DNA from: Astrocystis sublimbata
Lineage: Eukaryota; Ascomycota; Sordariomycetes; Xylariales; Xylariaceae
Direction of reading: 5' to 3'
Assembly (NCBI GenBank): GCA_022453515.1
Contig: JAJNNY010000089.1
Location: 1-64,000, forward strand
Length of the DNA: 64,000 nt
This document shows, piece by piece, positions 32,290-44,069 of the stretch (its first letter is position 1; each line of letters starts with the position of its first letter). Both the position numbers and the translations under genes were made by a program. The notes beneath the pieces are model-generated. The model saw only the letters and a program-made list of their open reading frames with translations. It ran no database searches and was not told the DNA's origin.

Positions 32290-32525
32290 TATAGACGAGA
32301 CAGCGGGAATGAAAGGCAGCGGAAACGACACAATAAGAGAAGAAAAGGGAAACGGCAACGGAAACGGCAGAGTGAAAGGAGAAAGGAACGGTAGCGGAAA
32401 CAGCAAGCTTGAAGTAATGAAAGTAGGCGATAAAAACGGCAAAGTGTGAAAAAACAATGAAAGCAGCAAAAACGGCGCAGTGAGCGGAAGAAGAAAAGGC
32501 GATGGGAGCGGCATGGATGTGGAGA
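32290..32525 (+). repeat. Purine-rich low-complexity tract
   Basis: About 235 bp with very few pyrimidines on the plus strand, built of loose repeats of GGAAACGGCA, GAAAGG and AAGCAGC. It maintains long open frames on the minus strand (Phe/Leu/Pro-rich) that are composition artefacts. Located just upstream of the ATG of the preceding minus-strand pseudogene. Confidence 0.75.
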
Positions 32526-33671
32526 TTATGCATAGTGATCCTGCAGGGCAGTGTCTATAGGGCTCGATATGCCGGGCTGCTTCGTCAAAAGGTGGGTTTT
32601 CGGAAGGTAGGTTTTTGGTTTCTAACCGTTGCAGCGACACAATACCTACAATTAACTAATCACCGCTTGACTCGTCTGTGACGAGACTTAGCGGCAAAAA
32701 TCTTTCAGCTTGTGACATCATGACAGACTCAAAGGATATAGCTCATCTTGGTTAGTGGTAGCCTTAACCAGGTATAGCATATCTCCAATATAGAAATAAT
32801 AAAGAATATTCAATGATTGCCTGCACTCTCAATCGAAAGCGCGAATGACATCTAGCTCCAATTCGACGATTGTAGTCGCGAACAAGGGCAACTCCAGTCC
32901 TAACTTAGCTTTCGAGTTGTGGTTATATATAAAATGGAAGCGTCTTCTTTGGAAATTACTGAAGCATCTCTTTGCTGAAATTTCCCTAATCCTTAACATC
33001 ATACTTAATGACGCTACTACCTTTACACAATGGCCGCCTTCAACCGAGCCGAGCTGATCAACTCTTGGAACTGCCCTTGTGGGTATAACAACACCACTGG
33101 TGCCATAACCTGTGCGGGGACTGTAAGTAATGGGAAAGGGGGGACGAAGACGTGTGGGAAAGCAAAGAACACTGCTTAGGTCACACACTGTAAATGAGTC
33201 AGTACATCACATATCTAAACAACCATCAGCTAATCCCCCCTTAAGGAGTCTTCCCATGTTTCGACGGGTGGGGTATCGAAATCAGCATTCCAACAAGCCC
33301 GCCAACAAATGAACAACGTCTTCAATAGACATATCAACACTCGAAAGGGATGACAAAAGGAGGCAAACTCGTCTGCTGGATTGGAGCGTACATCCTATAT
33401 GGTGGAATGCCAAATCGTTGGCAATACCTACATTTCTTGTTATTCCTCATAGTCAATTTAAACACATTCTTGTTTCTCTGAATTGTGCGACCGCATTCTT
33501 GATGACTAGTCGCCGCTTGTGAGGTTTTCGCGTGCACGTTGATTACGTACAGGCCAATTGATCTCATCCTTTCATCACGTAATTCGTAACCGTCGAATGA
33601 TGCTAAATGGCTGCAGAACAAACAGGACGTGTGTTGAATCGATAGATCTGGAATGATTGTTGCCATTGTGC
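32526..33671. other. Stretch without a supported gene
   Basis: Short frames only; a 123-codon minus frame (33334-33705) with several CxxC pairs overlaps the 3' end of the next pseudogene and was not judged a gene. Confidence 0.3.
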
Positions 33672-34619
33672 CTAAGTTAATGTTTTCCGAAATCGGCTGC
33701 TCCATGCTTCTGCAACTTCAGTATACCCTTCTTGTGCTAGGCGAAGCTGAATGCGGTGTCTCCAATCTTTACTCTTCTCAGAGTCCTCACCAGGAAAGTC
33801 GAGGTCCATTGCCCAACAAACGCAAAACTTTGTCCTAATCCATGCCTTGGGGACGAATCCCGTCACCTCCCAATCAATAAGCCCGACAGTGCAGCCATTA
33901 GTCTGATCAACTATGACATTCGTCGGTCCCATATCGCAATGATGCAATACAAAGACATCATCGCCATCCATTCCAATCTCTATGCAATATGCAAGGAGAA
34001 CTTCGTGAGAATACCCATCAACCGCTTGGGGAGGCCTCATCCATGTCTCTGACAACTCTCTACCATCAACGCCACAAATCTTGTCGTTTTGTCTTTGCGC
34101 CAACACTTTGCAAATATTGGCTACTTGTTCCACGCACGCTTGTTTAGTCGCCTCACCCATACCAGGTCAAGCTTTTTCAAGAGTAACCCCGGGCACTCGA
34201 CTTGTCAGGAGATAGTATATGTTGTCGTCTTCCCGGTGGAATAGGACGTGCGGTATTGGAAACGTCGGAGGGGGACCGTTCGCAGGATCGTGTAGGTAGT
34301 TCAACGTAGTGTGCTCGCGCGTTCTGCTCGCGATACTCATTGCTTGCACTTTCAGGAAGGCCTCCCCAATCTGCCAGGCTGCGTTACAGTCGCCAGCATC
34401 ATGGACGAGCTGTATTGGGCTTGTGGGTGAGAGTGGGCGGGCTTGTGGTGGTGGGTATCCTGCCTCAGATATTGAAAACCACGCGCCTCTTCCATCGCTC
34501 CAGCAACATTCAGATTGTGATGCAGTGGCGTGGCGGGATAGAAGAAGGTTCTTTCCAACGATCCACGAGTTTTCATCAACTTCGAGTACGGACTCGCGAA
34601 TTGGTACTTTTGAAGACAT
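33672..34619 (-). pseudogene. APH-type phosphotransferase-like gene, one nonsense codon
   Basis: One continuous frame of 316 codons from ATG 34619 to the stop at 33672, broken by a single TGA at 34167-34169. The family (aminoglycoside phosphotransferase/choline kinase-like fold) has many uncharacterised fungal members; substrates are unknown. Visible elements: an ATP-lobe segment IGEAFLKVQAMS, the hinge VPHVLF/YYLLTSRVPGVTLEKA, the catalytic loop HHCDMGPTNVIVD (HCD for the usual HGD) and LIDWEVTGFVP in place of the DFG-like motif. The stop falls where relatives read ...EKAWP, so TGG-to-TGA (G-to-A) is the simple explanation. No other break is seen, so the inactivation is recent. Confidence 0.75.
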
Positions 34620-36143
34620 AGTTGAGCAATACTGAACATATGCAAGAAGAAATGGAGGTTGAGATTTGGGATGACAGTCCTGTATGAAGAATTGTTTGGT
34701 ACTAGGGTAATTTAATTGAGCTAGACGATTCGGGAAGACGCATTAGATGACCAAGCTAGCTGATTGCCGTTTAGCTCATGCATTTTGCCAGCTCGCTAGC
34801 GCTATAAATGGATTGACCCAGCAGTGCGGCAGCTTATCCGTACCAGGCACCTATTGGATACCCCACCAAAGCACACTCGACCCTTGCACGAACCTGGTTT
34901 TATTCGCAGCGGGTCATAATACTCTTCTTTTTTTTGCTATTGTGAATATTGAAACACTCATGGGGGAGTACGAAATGCACTTCTGCCAAGACACTACCTC
35001 AATGTTAGAGAGATCGAGACTGGCTGGGATCCTCTCTGGGCGAGGGGTTTTGATTCTCTCAACCTTTCACAGAATTTCTCCTTCTATACTTCTCTTATCG
35101 GAGTTAAGCTCCGTACTTATTGTTCCGGGTCAGGCCCCCAACGTCAATTGTCTTTACGCAGTTGTTCCACTAGTATCAACGCACTCCAAAAAGACTGTGG
35201 CAGTCTACCCACGCTTGTCTTAGGTGTGGGGGGTAGAGTTGGGGGCCTCGGGACTACACCAGCGGGCCGTCCCATTCACAGCATCCAAGCGACATTTCGT
35301 CAGAGACATGGTACTCGCGCGTGGAGGATCGGCATCATGGAGCTCTAGACTGAGGCCCTGACTTTCGGCAAGCCTCGCATTGTAAATATAAGCCCAGCCC
35401 AGAACGAGGAGGACGATGCCGTTGTTTCGAGTTCCCTCCCATTTCGTAAAGCTTTCTGATGTTGAAGGGATATATCGGATAAGGAATCGGACTCGCAGGG
35501 GAACATCTTGCGTCTTTTCCCTCCTTTGGTAGAGCGAACAACCGTGGTTTGCGTTTAAATTCGTCCAAGTGGAATAGCCTTGGATCTTGGTCGCTTCGGG
35601 AGGAATGTGTGTCGGTAGTTCGGGGATACGCGCAAGTATATGCTCGAGGTTAAATAACTCGTTTGGAAGTTGGCCCGGTCGTATCGCGCGCCTTACAGCG
35701 GTTTCCTATTCCTGCGTGCTTCGGTAAAACTCGCGACTCAGGTCGGAGGACTCGATTAAAGGGCATTCCATGCTTCAAGCATTCGATGAAGCGATTTCCT
35801 TTTCGTATTATACATTCCTGGGAGAGACTAAGTTGGAAAGGGAACGACTGTGAGTGTTAGTGTTGCGGATCGAGAAACGGGACGAGGATGCTCGCGTACG
35901 CGCTCGATCCAGGTAACAATATAGTGGAGAACTCAGCTGGATAGGTGACACTTTTCGCTGGTGGACACCGGCTGCCCGTGGGGTGGTCCAGCTGAGCTAA
36001 GTTATAGGTGCAGTCACCATAACAACTAGCGACCAGCCTCTGCTTATCTGCGCCACACTCTGACCTTTCGATCAACAAAACACCATCTCTACCAAATCTT
36101 TCCCCAAATCCTCCACATTCCCTTTATCCCCAAGTATCACAAG
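34620..36143. other. Stretch without a credible gene
   Basis: A 158-codon plus frame (34747-35223) exists but its composition is not protein-like. Two short CT-rich tracts lie near 35000-35100. Confidence 0.3.
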
Positions 36144-36497
36144 ATGGCATCCAGACGCGCGACTTCCGAGCAGATCACCGCTAGCGACATGGTAGCCATC
36201 GCCAAAGTCTAGGAATGCTTTAAGACGGAACCTGTTGTATGTTGGCCCTCCATCTCCCTCCGTCGGCATCCCACTCATATACAAGGGTAACAGGTCAATT
36301 GGGACAAGCTCGCCGCCCCAGCCGGCTTTAAAGATGGCGCTACGGCTAAAGCCCACTACGAACCGCTTATTCGTCGCAACGGCCCTGATAACCCGCCCAA
36401 GATGCGACAGACCTCTCATGTTAACAACACTGCCGCGACCCCTTCCAAGACCGGGACCTACCAATTACCCTCTGACCTCGAAGATGGAGAGGTTTGA
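36144..36497 (+). pseudogene. Small DNA-binding-like gene with nonsense codon 23
   Basis: Exon 1 36144-36236 and exon 2 36294-36497 join in phase over a 57-nt intron (GTATGT...AACAG), 99 codons. TAG at 36210-36212 is the only break. The reading ...ATSEQITASDMVAIAKV / CFKTEP-VVNWDKLAAPAGF / DGATAKAHYEPLIRRNG matches the layout of small fungal SANT/Myb-like or chromatin-associated proteins (a WDKLA helix followed by a second helix ending in a basic stretch), but no exact family is claimed. One C-to-T (CAG) or G-to-A (TGG) change accounts for the stop. Confidence 0.6.
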
Positions 36498-38649
36498 TTG
36501 AGCAGACTGATTAAGTACGGAAGGAAAGATATTGCAAATAGCGTTCAGATGCTAAAAATATGGTTATAAGAGCTTCCATATTATTATGCACCAAAGATAG
36601 CCTCGGTCAGAAGACATACATCATGAATAAACCTGCCTTCTAAGTCATCTGTAAAGAATCGCCGTCATAAAAACTACTAGTCAGAGTATAATATTCCCAT
36701 CAGCTCTATAGTAAAATTACCACTCTTATACACGAGGTCCCTAAATACCTTCCTCCCCCGAGTTCAGACCGGTACTCGATGTTATACTTGGCTTATATAA
36801 GTGGAGCTAGCCACGGGCGAGGTTAATACTTTAGATGTATTAGATAAGGTACAAGTTAACCTACGCCTCGCAGATCTGTTAGGTCAGGACCCCCTTGCCT
36901 GGCAAACCTTTTCAAACGCTTTTGTTGGTTGTAATACTACGTTGTAGTTGCGGAATGTATCCAGTCATTAATATTATGATTTATTGCCAGTTAATTGCAT
37001 CGATAGAGACATGAAGAATGCTGTGAGTTTCTCCTGTCAAGCTCTCGTACGGCGTTTCGAGTTAGCAGGATCTTAGAAAGGTTGTCCCAAAAGGCGGGCG
37101 GCGGATATAGTAGGTGTTTGACTCTCTGATTTCTACGCAAAGGGTCCGAAGTACCTAGGGCTAGCAATATCCTTTGCTTGTGGGAGACTATATATACAGA
37201 TATCGATATAGTTATATTTTTCTTATAATAATCGATAGATAAAAATATTTTAATCTAAAAAGTTGTTTATTTCCTAGTTTTTATTTATTACTTATAAACT
37301 AACAATTATAAATTAATTATATAAAACATTTCAGATATAGGTAAAAGTATACGATACATAATTATATAATTAATCCTAGCATTGTTTCATTTCTAAATAT
37401 ATAAACAAAGAGATATAACAAATAGTACCGGATCTGGACCTCCACCTCTTTTATCCCTACAAAACTAAAGCAAACATATAGAACTAGGATCTAAGAACGT
37501 AAGGTAGTATCTAAGTAGAAGAAGGGACTGTGATTCAAAAACATATAAAACTAGAGGCAATAGCAAAAAACACAACAGATAGCCAGACCTGCTGAACCTG
37601 AGTTGGCCTCCCTATACTAACTGATATTATAGGCAACGAGATAATTGATGTACTTGTTTATAAAGGGACTATATTAGCTGTCCCGGAGCCAAGTGTCTTT
37701 AGAGGCAACATGGTCGTTTTAGGAGTGGATCCACTATGTCCTCCCGAGTTTATTGATCGTGTAGCTATTGGGACCGGAAGTGTGCTCATCTTGCAAGCGG
37801 TGTAAGGAAACGATATTACGGGCTAAGTGGTTCTGTTCGCCTAGCTATAAAGTTGTCTGGTAGCCTGAATACATATGTTTGGAGAGGTGTGTGAATAAGA
37901 GACTGAGATATGGTTTTGGTCAACGTAAGAATCAATCTTGCAGCCGCGCGCCATGAAGAATAACGTTTGATATGAGGTCTTGTTTTTGGACTAACGATAC
38001 TATGCGCTCGTAGAACAGGTACTCAGCTAGAAGCTCTGTTATAAGCCCTACAATCGTATTGCTAGGACCCGCGCAGAGGTTAAATTCCAGTGAAGTGATG
38101 AAGGGGAAGCACGATCAACCAATCTTTGATATGTCCCATGTGGAAATTTCCGGCACAACATTATATATTAGCTGATGCTTAAGATCGCGCGCAAGCTATA
38201 GGCCGAATGAAGCCTTGAGTGCCTTATTTATAATAGTAGCCATAGTTCGTACTATCTCGACGAGCTCCGATAACGAGGTTACGCTTTGGACGCATTCCGT
38301 AATGTAGCTGTGAAGCTTATTTGTAATAATCCTAACCTAGTAGGACACCTAAAGGTGAGGGTAAACGAATGTATGATTGGACTACTTAAAGAGCGAAAGG
38401 AAAATAGTCTGGGGAAAACCGGTAAGGGTTCGAGATATATACACAAGTGGCTTATGTAATAAGCTTATATAAGGGAGCTCTTAGTGGTTCCTGTAATATT
38501 GGTTGTATAAATATGCTATAAGTTTAAAACTTCGTATTCTATTAATATAAGTTTTGGTCCAGGAGCTAAAAAAGACGCTAAGGATTGGAAATAATTGTAT
38601 TAATAATAAGGGGGTCCGCTTATAGACCTAGATATATATATGATCTGAA
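36498..38649. other. AT-rich, gene-free stretch, probably mutated repeats
   Basis: About 2.1 kb, very AT-rich and TA-dinucleotide-rich, without open frames. This is what heavily RIP-mutated transposon DNA looks like, but no specific element could be identified. Confidence 0.45.
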
Positions 38650-38651
38650 TA

Positions 38652-39140
38652 TTACGAGATTAGGTCTACTAGAGTATCCGCCTCGACGAGCACCTTAAGA
38701 TCGAAGCGGCTCGCCAACGAAGCAGGAGGATGTCCAAAAGGATTAACCCACGTAGTTATACCGCCAGCAGCGAAGAGTCGAACAGACGCCAATAGGTTAT
38801 CTACTAGGCGAGCGGCTCCGGGGATCTTTAAGCTTGTCCCCACCACAAGTAGGGCGTCCAATGGCGCCTTTAAATCATCCGCAACAATTAGCTAGATGGC
38901 TTTATCGTTGATAGTACCGTCGTGTTGGTTATATAATCGAACGCGGGGACAGAGCACGCCGATAGTAGCTATTCTCCGTTAGCGAAAGGTACAAGACCGG
39001 CAAGACGGCGGAGGGAAACCCCGAAAGCTTTATATACGAAATACAGGTAGGAAGCTTATCACTACGCTTCCGGCACTAAATTTGGCTCCGCAAAGGCTAT
39101 TTGCACGCAAGGCAGGCAAAGCACTTGACCTACAGGCCGA
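38652..39140 (-). pseudogene. Sirtuin (Sir2-type deacetylase) relic
   Basis: The 69-codon open end (38652-38861) contains the sirtuin NAD-site strand DALLVVGTSLKIPGAARLV. Upstream in the same frame lie VRLYNQHDGTINDKAI, a TAG, then LIVADDLKAP, and further up CLACK/CRKRSDKLPTC reminiscent of the sirtuin zinc cysteines, with several stops and a probable frame change. Stops are TAG where Gln or Trp codons are expected, and one CGT-to-TGT change (PRVRL preceded by Cys) is also RIP-like. Only the C-terminal half of a sirtuin is recognisable. Confidence 0.72.
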
Positions 39141-39419
39141 GAAAATCGCGTTTTAACTACCAAAATCGAAAGCCTAGAGGCTAAATTGGCTAAAAACACC
39201 AAGGACTATTGTCAGCTAGTCAAAATAGCACCTGGCAACCGCTTCGTACGTATAACTAACATCCGACGAGCCAAACGGAGACTGCGTGGTAAAATCATCT
39301 ATAAGGACGAAGCCGAGGATTGCCAGGTGGCCATACGACCGTTTCCAGCCGGCCCGGCCCAGCAAGAGGACGAGAGCGAAGTAGAAGAGTGCATTATAGT
39401 GCAAAACACCAGGCACTAG
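39132..39419 (+). mobile_element. Fot1/pogo-type transposase, C-terminal relic
   Basis: A helical, coiled-coil-like lead (ENRVLTTKIESLEAKLAKNT) followed by IAPGNRFVRITNIRRAKRR, the order found in the C-terminal region of many fungal Fot1/pogo transposases (...VDPNxxFANIExIRRA). The DDE core is not recognisable upstream, where the sirtuin relic lies on the other strand. The ORF stays open to TAG at 39417-39419. Confidence 0.5.
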
Positions 39420-41499
39420 GCAGAAATAGCGTTTTTACTCTATTTCGTGGCTTCAGAGTGATAGGGGTTGATTTTGGCTAAAGTGGCCCGTAATAGGGGG
39501 GCTTACTTACTGAATAGAATAAATTATACAATAATCTTTCCGTATCGCTACAAAACACCCAGCACTTGATCCAGTTATCAAGAAAGTTTCCTAGGCTTAG
39601 CGTTAATACTTAATAGGAGTTCACAACAAGGGGTGAAGAAATGTCCTCGAGACTATAGACAATATAACGTTCGATAACTTGGGTAGCAATATTAGCAACG
39701 AACGTTTTTTACATTGTATCTCGATTCGCTTGTGTGTCTAATCAATCCAAATACGGCGGCAATAATAAACTACCGCCCAGAGATAACAACAAAGTCCAAT
39801 CTTATACTACGACTTCGGATAATAACTCCTGCGATATCTTGACTAGTACTAAAGATGACCCTCTGGTTTCAAACTTGGCATATTTAAAGGGTAGAAATAG
39901 TTGGTAGGTGAGATTACACTATAGCTTTGCTACTACTATCACGATTCACCTGCCATACAAGAAGCAGAATATACACGCTTAACTTTGCCACCTATCTAAT
40001 ATCTGTTTCTGTTTCCCCTTAACGTATTATTTTATTACTAAGTCTTTCGTGCCGAGCTGACAGTTCAGACCTCCCTATCCTCGAGGTTGTATGGGCAGCC
40101 GGACACGAAGCTCTTGCTGGCGCACTATTTGTTCCCCTCCTTCGTGTCTAGCGTCTCGGCTTTAACTCGTTTCGAAGTAGGTTTGTTATCGTTCGGTTTC
40201 TATCGTTTGGTCGGCGCATCGCCAGGGTGGCCGGGATTAAGAAGCGGACCATAGTAGGCCTCGGCGTGGCACCGTCCTTAAAGCCGGCCCTGGCGGCAAG
40301 CTTGTCCCAGTCGACCTAGTACACACTACGTTAAATGGACAGAAGGAGCTAAAATGGATAGATAGAGAGAGACACAGAGACAGAGAGAGAGAGGGAGAAA
40401 AAGGTGTGGGGAACGTACAACTGGCTTTATCTCAAAACATTCCTAGACTTTAGCGAGGGCTATCATATCGCTCGCAGTAATCTTCTCGGACGCCATATTG
40501 ACTCGTCGCGACGCGAACTGTTTAGGGTAGTAGGGGGCGATAGAGAGGTCGCGTAAATATTATTAAAAAGATGCGTATTCTGGGTGTGCAGACGAGAACG
40601 CAACGGGACACAAGTGGGAAAGGTAGGTGGGGAATTATAGGATTAATAGAGGGGCAGTTGGAGAAGAGCTCTGCCCTTAGAATTTAAGTCTGGACAAATA
40701 AAGTTCGAAAAGGTTAGTTTCAGCTTGCGGGGCAGAAGCTCAGTAGGCCAAGCGGTAGCGTAGAAAAAGTGCAGCCAAACAAGGCGCACGTACTATAGTC
40801 CCCAGTCTTGCAGTAATCAGATTTAAGGTGCAACGCAAGGGCTTAAGCGTAACAAGCCGGCAGGTGATTGTGAGTACGGTGCGACACCACGAATAGCTTC
40901 TTCTGGACTTGGATTATCGGACCCAGTTGGCATAGAAGTGGCTACTAGCGGGTTACATAGTAGCAGGAGTAAGAATTGGTCTAATCGCGGTCGGTACCGC
41001 GCACCGGAAAAGTGCCTATGGGTCAGGCAAGTAGCAGTAATAGCTGCCCCACGCGTTCGCCTAGATAACCCCAATCTCCACCCCCTCGCGCTACTAAGGG
41101 GTAGAGTAGGTAAAGAACTCTCTCCCTGCTACGTCAGACTCATTTCCTGCCTGGCTACGTCCAGCATATATACATACCCCGCTATTTAAGCATGCGAGGT
41201 ATATATTGTCAGAATTAATAGGCTCGGGCCACCCACAATCTTCTGACACATATCTTACATATCTCTCCTTAACAAGACGCCAGGCATTTTACCTCTTTCC
41301 TTCTACATCCTGCCCCGGCACTTATTTGACACTGGGCTAGCCCTGCTTTAACCGGGCAAAACATCATTTTTAACACCTCGCATATTCCTTATCTCGAACT
41401 TAACCATTCTCACCTCGCCCGCATCCGTTCTGTTACGTATACCGCGCATTCGCACCCAACCACCCTAAAGAAGCCACGAGTTGTCACAAATAAACAACC
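39420..41499. other. AT-rich stretch, no gene seen
   Basis: No supported gene. A GA-rich low-complexity patch (AGAGAGACACAGAGACAGAG) lies at about 40364-40400. Confidence 0.4.
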
Positions 41500-41811
41500 A
41501 TGGTAGGAAACATCAATCTCCCCGGCTTTAACGTTTTCAACGCTCTCGGGTTACAACCGTCACTCAACATCACGCCACCACAGGTTAGGAGCGCCTACAG
41601 AAGGGCGCTCTTACATGTTCATCCAGATAAGGAGCCATCTAAGGGTCACTTCCCCAGCCACCTCTAAGTACAAGAAGCATATTCATTTTTGGGGGGCGGC
41701 AAAAAAGATCTGCTAATAGAATGTTTAAACTGGGCTTAGGCGGAACAGGCAGCAACCTACGAGCAGACCTTCTTTCCCGAATTCGATCATGGCAATAACC
41801 GAGTTTTTTAA
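41500..41811 (+). pseudogene. J-domain fragment with two nonsense codons
   Basis: From ATG 41500: a J-domain start (NVFNALGLQPSLNITPPQVR), the helix II core YRRALLHVHPDK with an intact HPD, then TAA and, 17 codons after it, TAG interrupt helix III before the frame ends at 41811. Both stops are one C-to-T step from Gln codons. It is distinct in sequence from the J proteins at 70-1240 and 44070-44642. It lies about 200 bp before a same-strand Hsp70 relic. Confidence 0.68.
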
Positions 41812-42019
41812 GCAAAAAGGTATTCGAGTCAAACTTGTTTGTATTTTAAACTCTATCTTATTTATTACGGTTTTCTATAGGTACCTTCCGCTTATTTTAA
41901 GTCTCAATTTTAGCAGCTCCATGTCGGCTATTTAAGCGGCTACCACAGATAGTAGTACTATTTTTCATATCTCGCAATATCCACGGGCTATATCAGAACG
42001 TTCTGGGCGCGGCAGCGAT

Positions 42020-43631
42020 ATAAAGGAAGTACCAACTCTCGCATACTTCAAACCAAGCGCTCGTACCCCAGGCCTTGAGTTTGGCTACCCGCCGGGATAC
42101 CACGCTGGCTAGGAAGCACTAGAACACCTCAAGTCGCTCATAGATCCGCAGCAGGCAGAATCGCCACCGGCAAAGGCCGTACGCGATAAATTATAAAGCA
42201 GATACCCGTTCGACAATATCTTAATAAGCATGCTCGTGTTTCTCTACAACCATACTCGCGATTAGCTCCAAAAGGTCTATAGCAGGTATAAGATTATTGG
42301 CTTTATTGCGTTAATTCTATACACGTATAGAAAGCTAGCATAGTAATGATACAAACGTTTGTTAGGTGAAGCAGGATGGCCGGTAGAGGTGCTTCGGTGG
42401 GTATAGGAGCCAGAAGCCGTAGGTTTCAGTGCTTTAGCAAATACACCCATATTACAAAGTCTATCACAAGAAAAAGTATTATTTCCCGTCTAATTATAGG
42501 CTCCGAGGACCGTAGTGCTTATCTATATGCCTTTACTAGGGTGGAGCAATGGTATTAATCATTGACTTAGGGGGATTAACATACGTGGGTCTTGTTCTAT
42601 AATAGATTTACACTTTTACTAACTCTGCTAGGATGCAATCGGTTTTACTATCGAATTATTTGGCCTTTAGACTGGGACGTAAATTACTCGAGAGGTTGCG
42701 GCGTCGGTTGGCCATCTCGGTAGATCCGGTATAGCGAGATATATGTTTAAAGGCTGGATTACACAGCATCACCCTAATAAGCAACAGAACATTAACCGAT
42801 TATTTAATAACTTTTAGGGGCACGTTATGATTTTAAAGGAGCCCGAGCATATGGATCTAAGCGATTAAATCGATATAAGTCTTAAGCAGGTGCAAGGTAT
42901 TCTTGATGCCATTTATAGTGGTATGTTTGAATTCCTCGAAGAACAACTTGCACCAATGCTTAACAGCCAGGTATGGGATGCCATTGTATTATCCGGAGGC
43001 ACGTCTCAATCAGAGTTTATAAAAGCCCGAATACGATCATTCCTAAGTAACCACACTCATCTTTCATTTATTAATAATTTACCAGATCAAGCGTACATTA
43101 GTTGTACACCAACTTCTATCCGCTATATTGACCGTGGTATTTAGTACAGTTGTCTCCCGAGGGGCTGCAGAAAGTCTTCTTATATCCCTCAGGCGCTTTA
43201 AAAACCTTTCATCTGAATTAACAAAAACGTCTTTTGGCCTTCGCGTTCCTGGCAACACAACGCAGGCTATTCGTACCCTAAAGCCTCACGGGGCGTTACT
43301 TCAGGGCATGGATAACAAGATTGTTGCCTTCACCCTCAAGATCGAAAACAACGTCGCTGAATCCCTCCCAATATTACTTCCGCTTACTTTTTGTTACCAA
43401 CCGTCTAGCAATAAGACCAGCGGCCAAGGACTTCGTCAGGATGTTATTGATATGGATGTTATCAATATAGCCACTCCAGGTGATATTGCGAAGTTTATCG
43501 TACTGTCCCAAGTCAAATATTTGTGTCAACATACGTGTGTTACCTTCGGTATCTCTTGCCAACCCTCTTCGGCAGTAACGATTGACTTGGTATTCTGGTA
43601 TAAGCCTCCACTAAGAATGAAGGAAAACTAG
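42020..43631 (+). pseudogene. Hsp70/actin-fold ATPase relic
   Basis: Pieces of an Hsp70-like (HSPA12-type) nucleotide-binding domain appear in order: a GLEFGYPPGYHAG start, YNHTRD / LQKVY, EAGWPVEVLRWV-EPEAVGF, the phosphate-2 strand VLIIDLGGLTYVG (about 42550), then WDAIVLSGGTSQSEFIKARI (adenosine motif, about 42970) and, after a frame change near 43130, VSRGAAESLL and a C-terminal beta-type segment to 43631. Several TAG/TAA codons interrupt the first half, while the last 250 codons are almost free of stops. Gene function is lost. Its neighbour at 41500 is a J-domain relic, the natural partner class. Confidence 0.65.
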
Positions 43632-43746
43632 CAACAACTTTTGAAACAAAATTTCCGTTTTATGTTAAACTGTGGCAGCGGTCGCATCGTCCTTGAAAAA
43701 GCTTAAGTCACAATCGTCAACAAAGGACATAATCCAAGCGAACCAT

Positions 43747-44069
43747 CTAAAAGCAAACCGTATTGCTTTTAATATCGGAGCTCAGAATTAGCTCTGCTTT
43801 TGTCAGATATGGGCAATGCTTTACAGTATAGCCTACACACTCTAAAGCAGTGATCCATTCGCCTCGTTCAACATCGTTTTTTAAAGCAACGTGGTTACTA
43901 GCTTCAGAAATCACCCAATGCTCGCCCCCAACACCCTGGCCGATGCCCATCTCGTCCGTGTTATAATAGCGTTCGGGGGGGGTGTTGACTAGCTCTGGGG
44001 CGTTAAGCCTATCGAAAAAGAGGTGGATATTTACTACCGTAGCACCGTTAATGCGACTATAATTAATAA
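43747..44069 (-). mobile_element. Fot1/pogo-type DDE transposase fragment
   Basis: On the minus strand from about 44069: INGATVVNIHLFFDRL, then ERYYNTDEMGIGQG (first catalytic Asp region, usual NMDE-G form) and RGEWITALECVGY, the order of DDE_1 transposases of the Fot1/pogo group. The fragment starts exactly where the neighbouring J-domain sequence breaks off and ends at a stop at 43747. Confidence 0.65.

Noticed and set aside
32201..32640. Two long minus-strand ORFs rich in Phe, Leu, Pro and Ser
   Set aside because: Produced by the purine-rich tract; no domain and no supporting splice or start context.
34747..35223. 158-codon plus-strand ORF
   Set aside because: No recognisable domain; composition reads as translated non-coding DNA.
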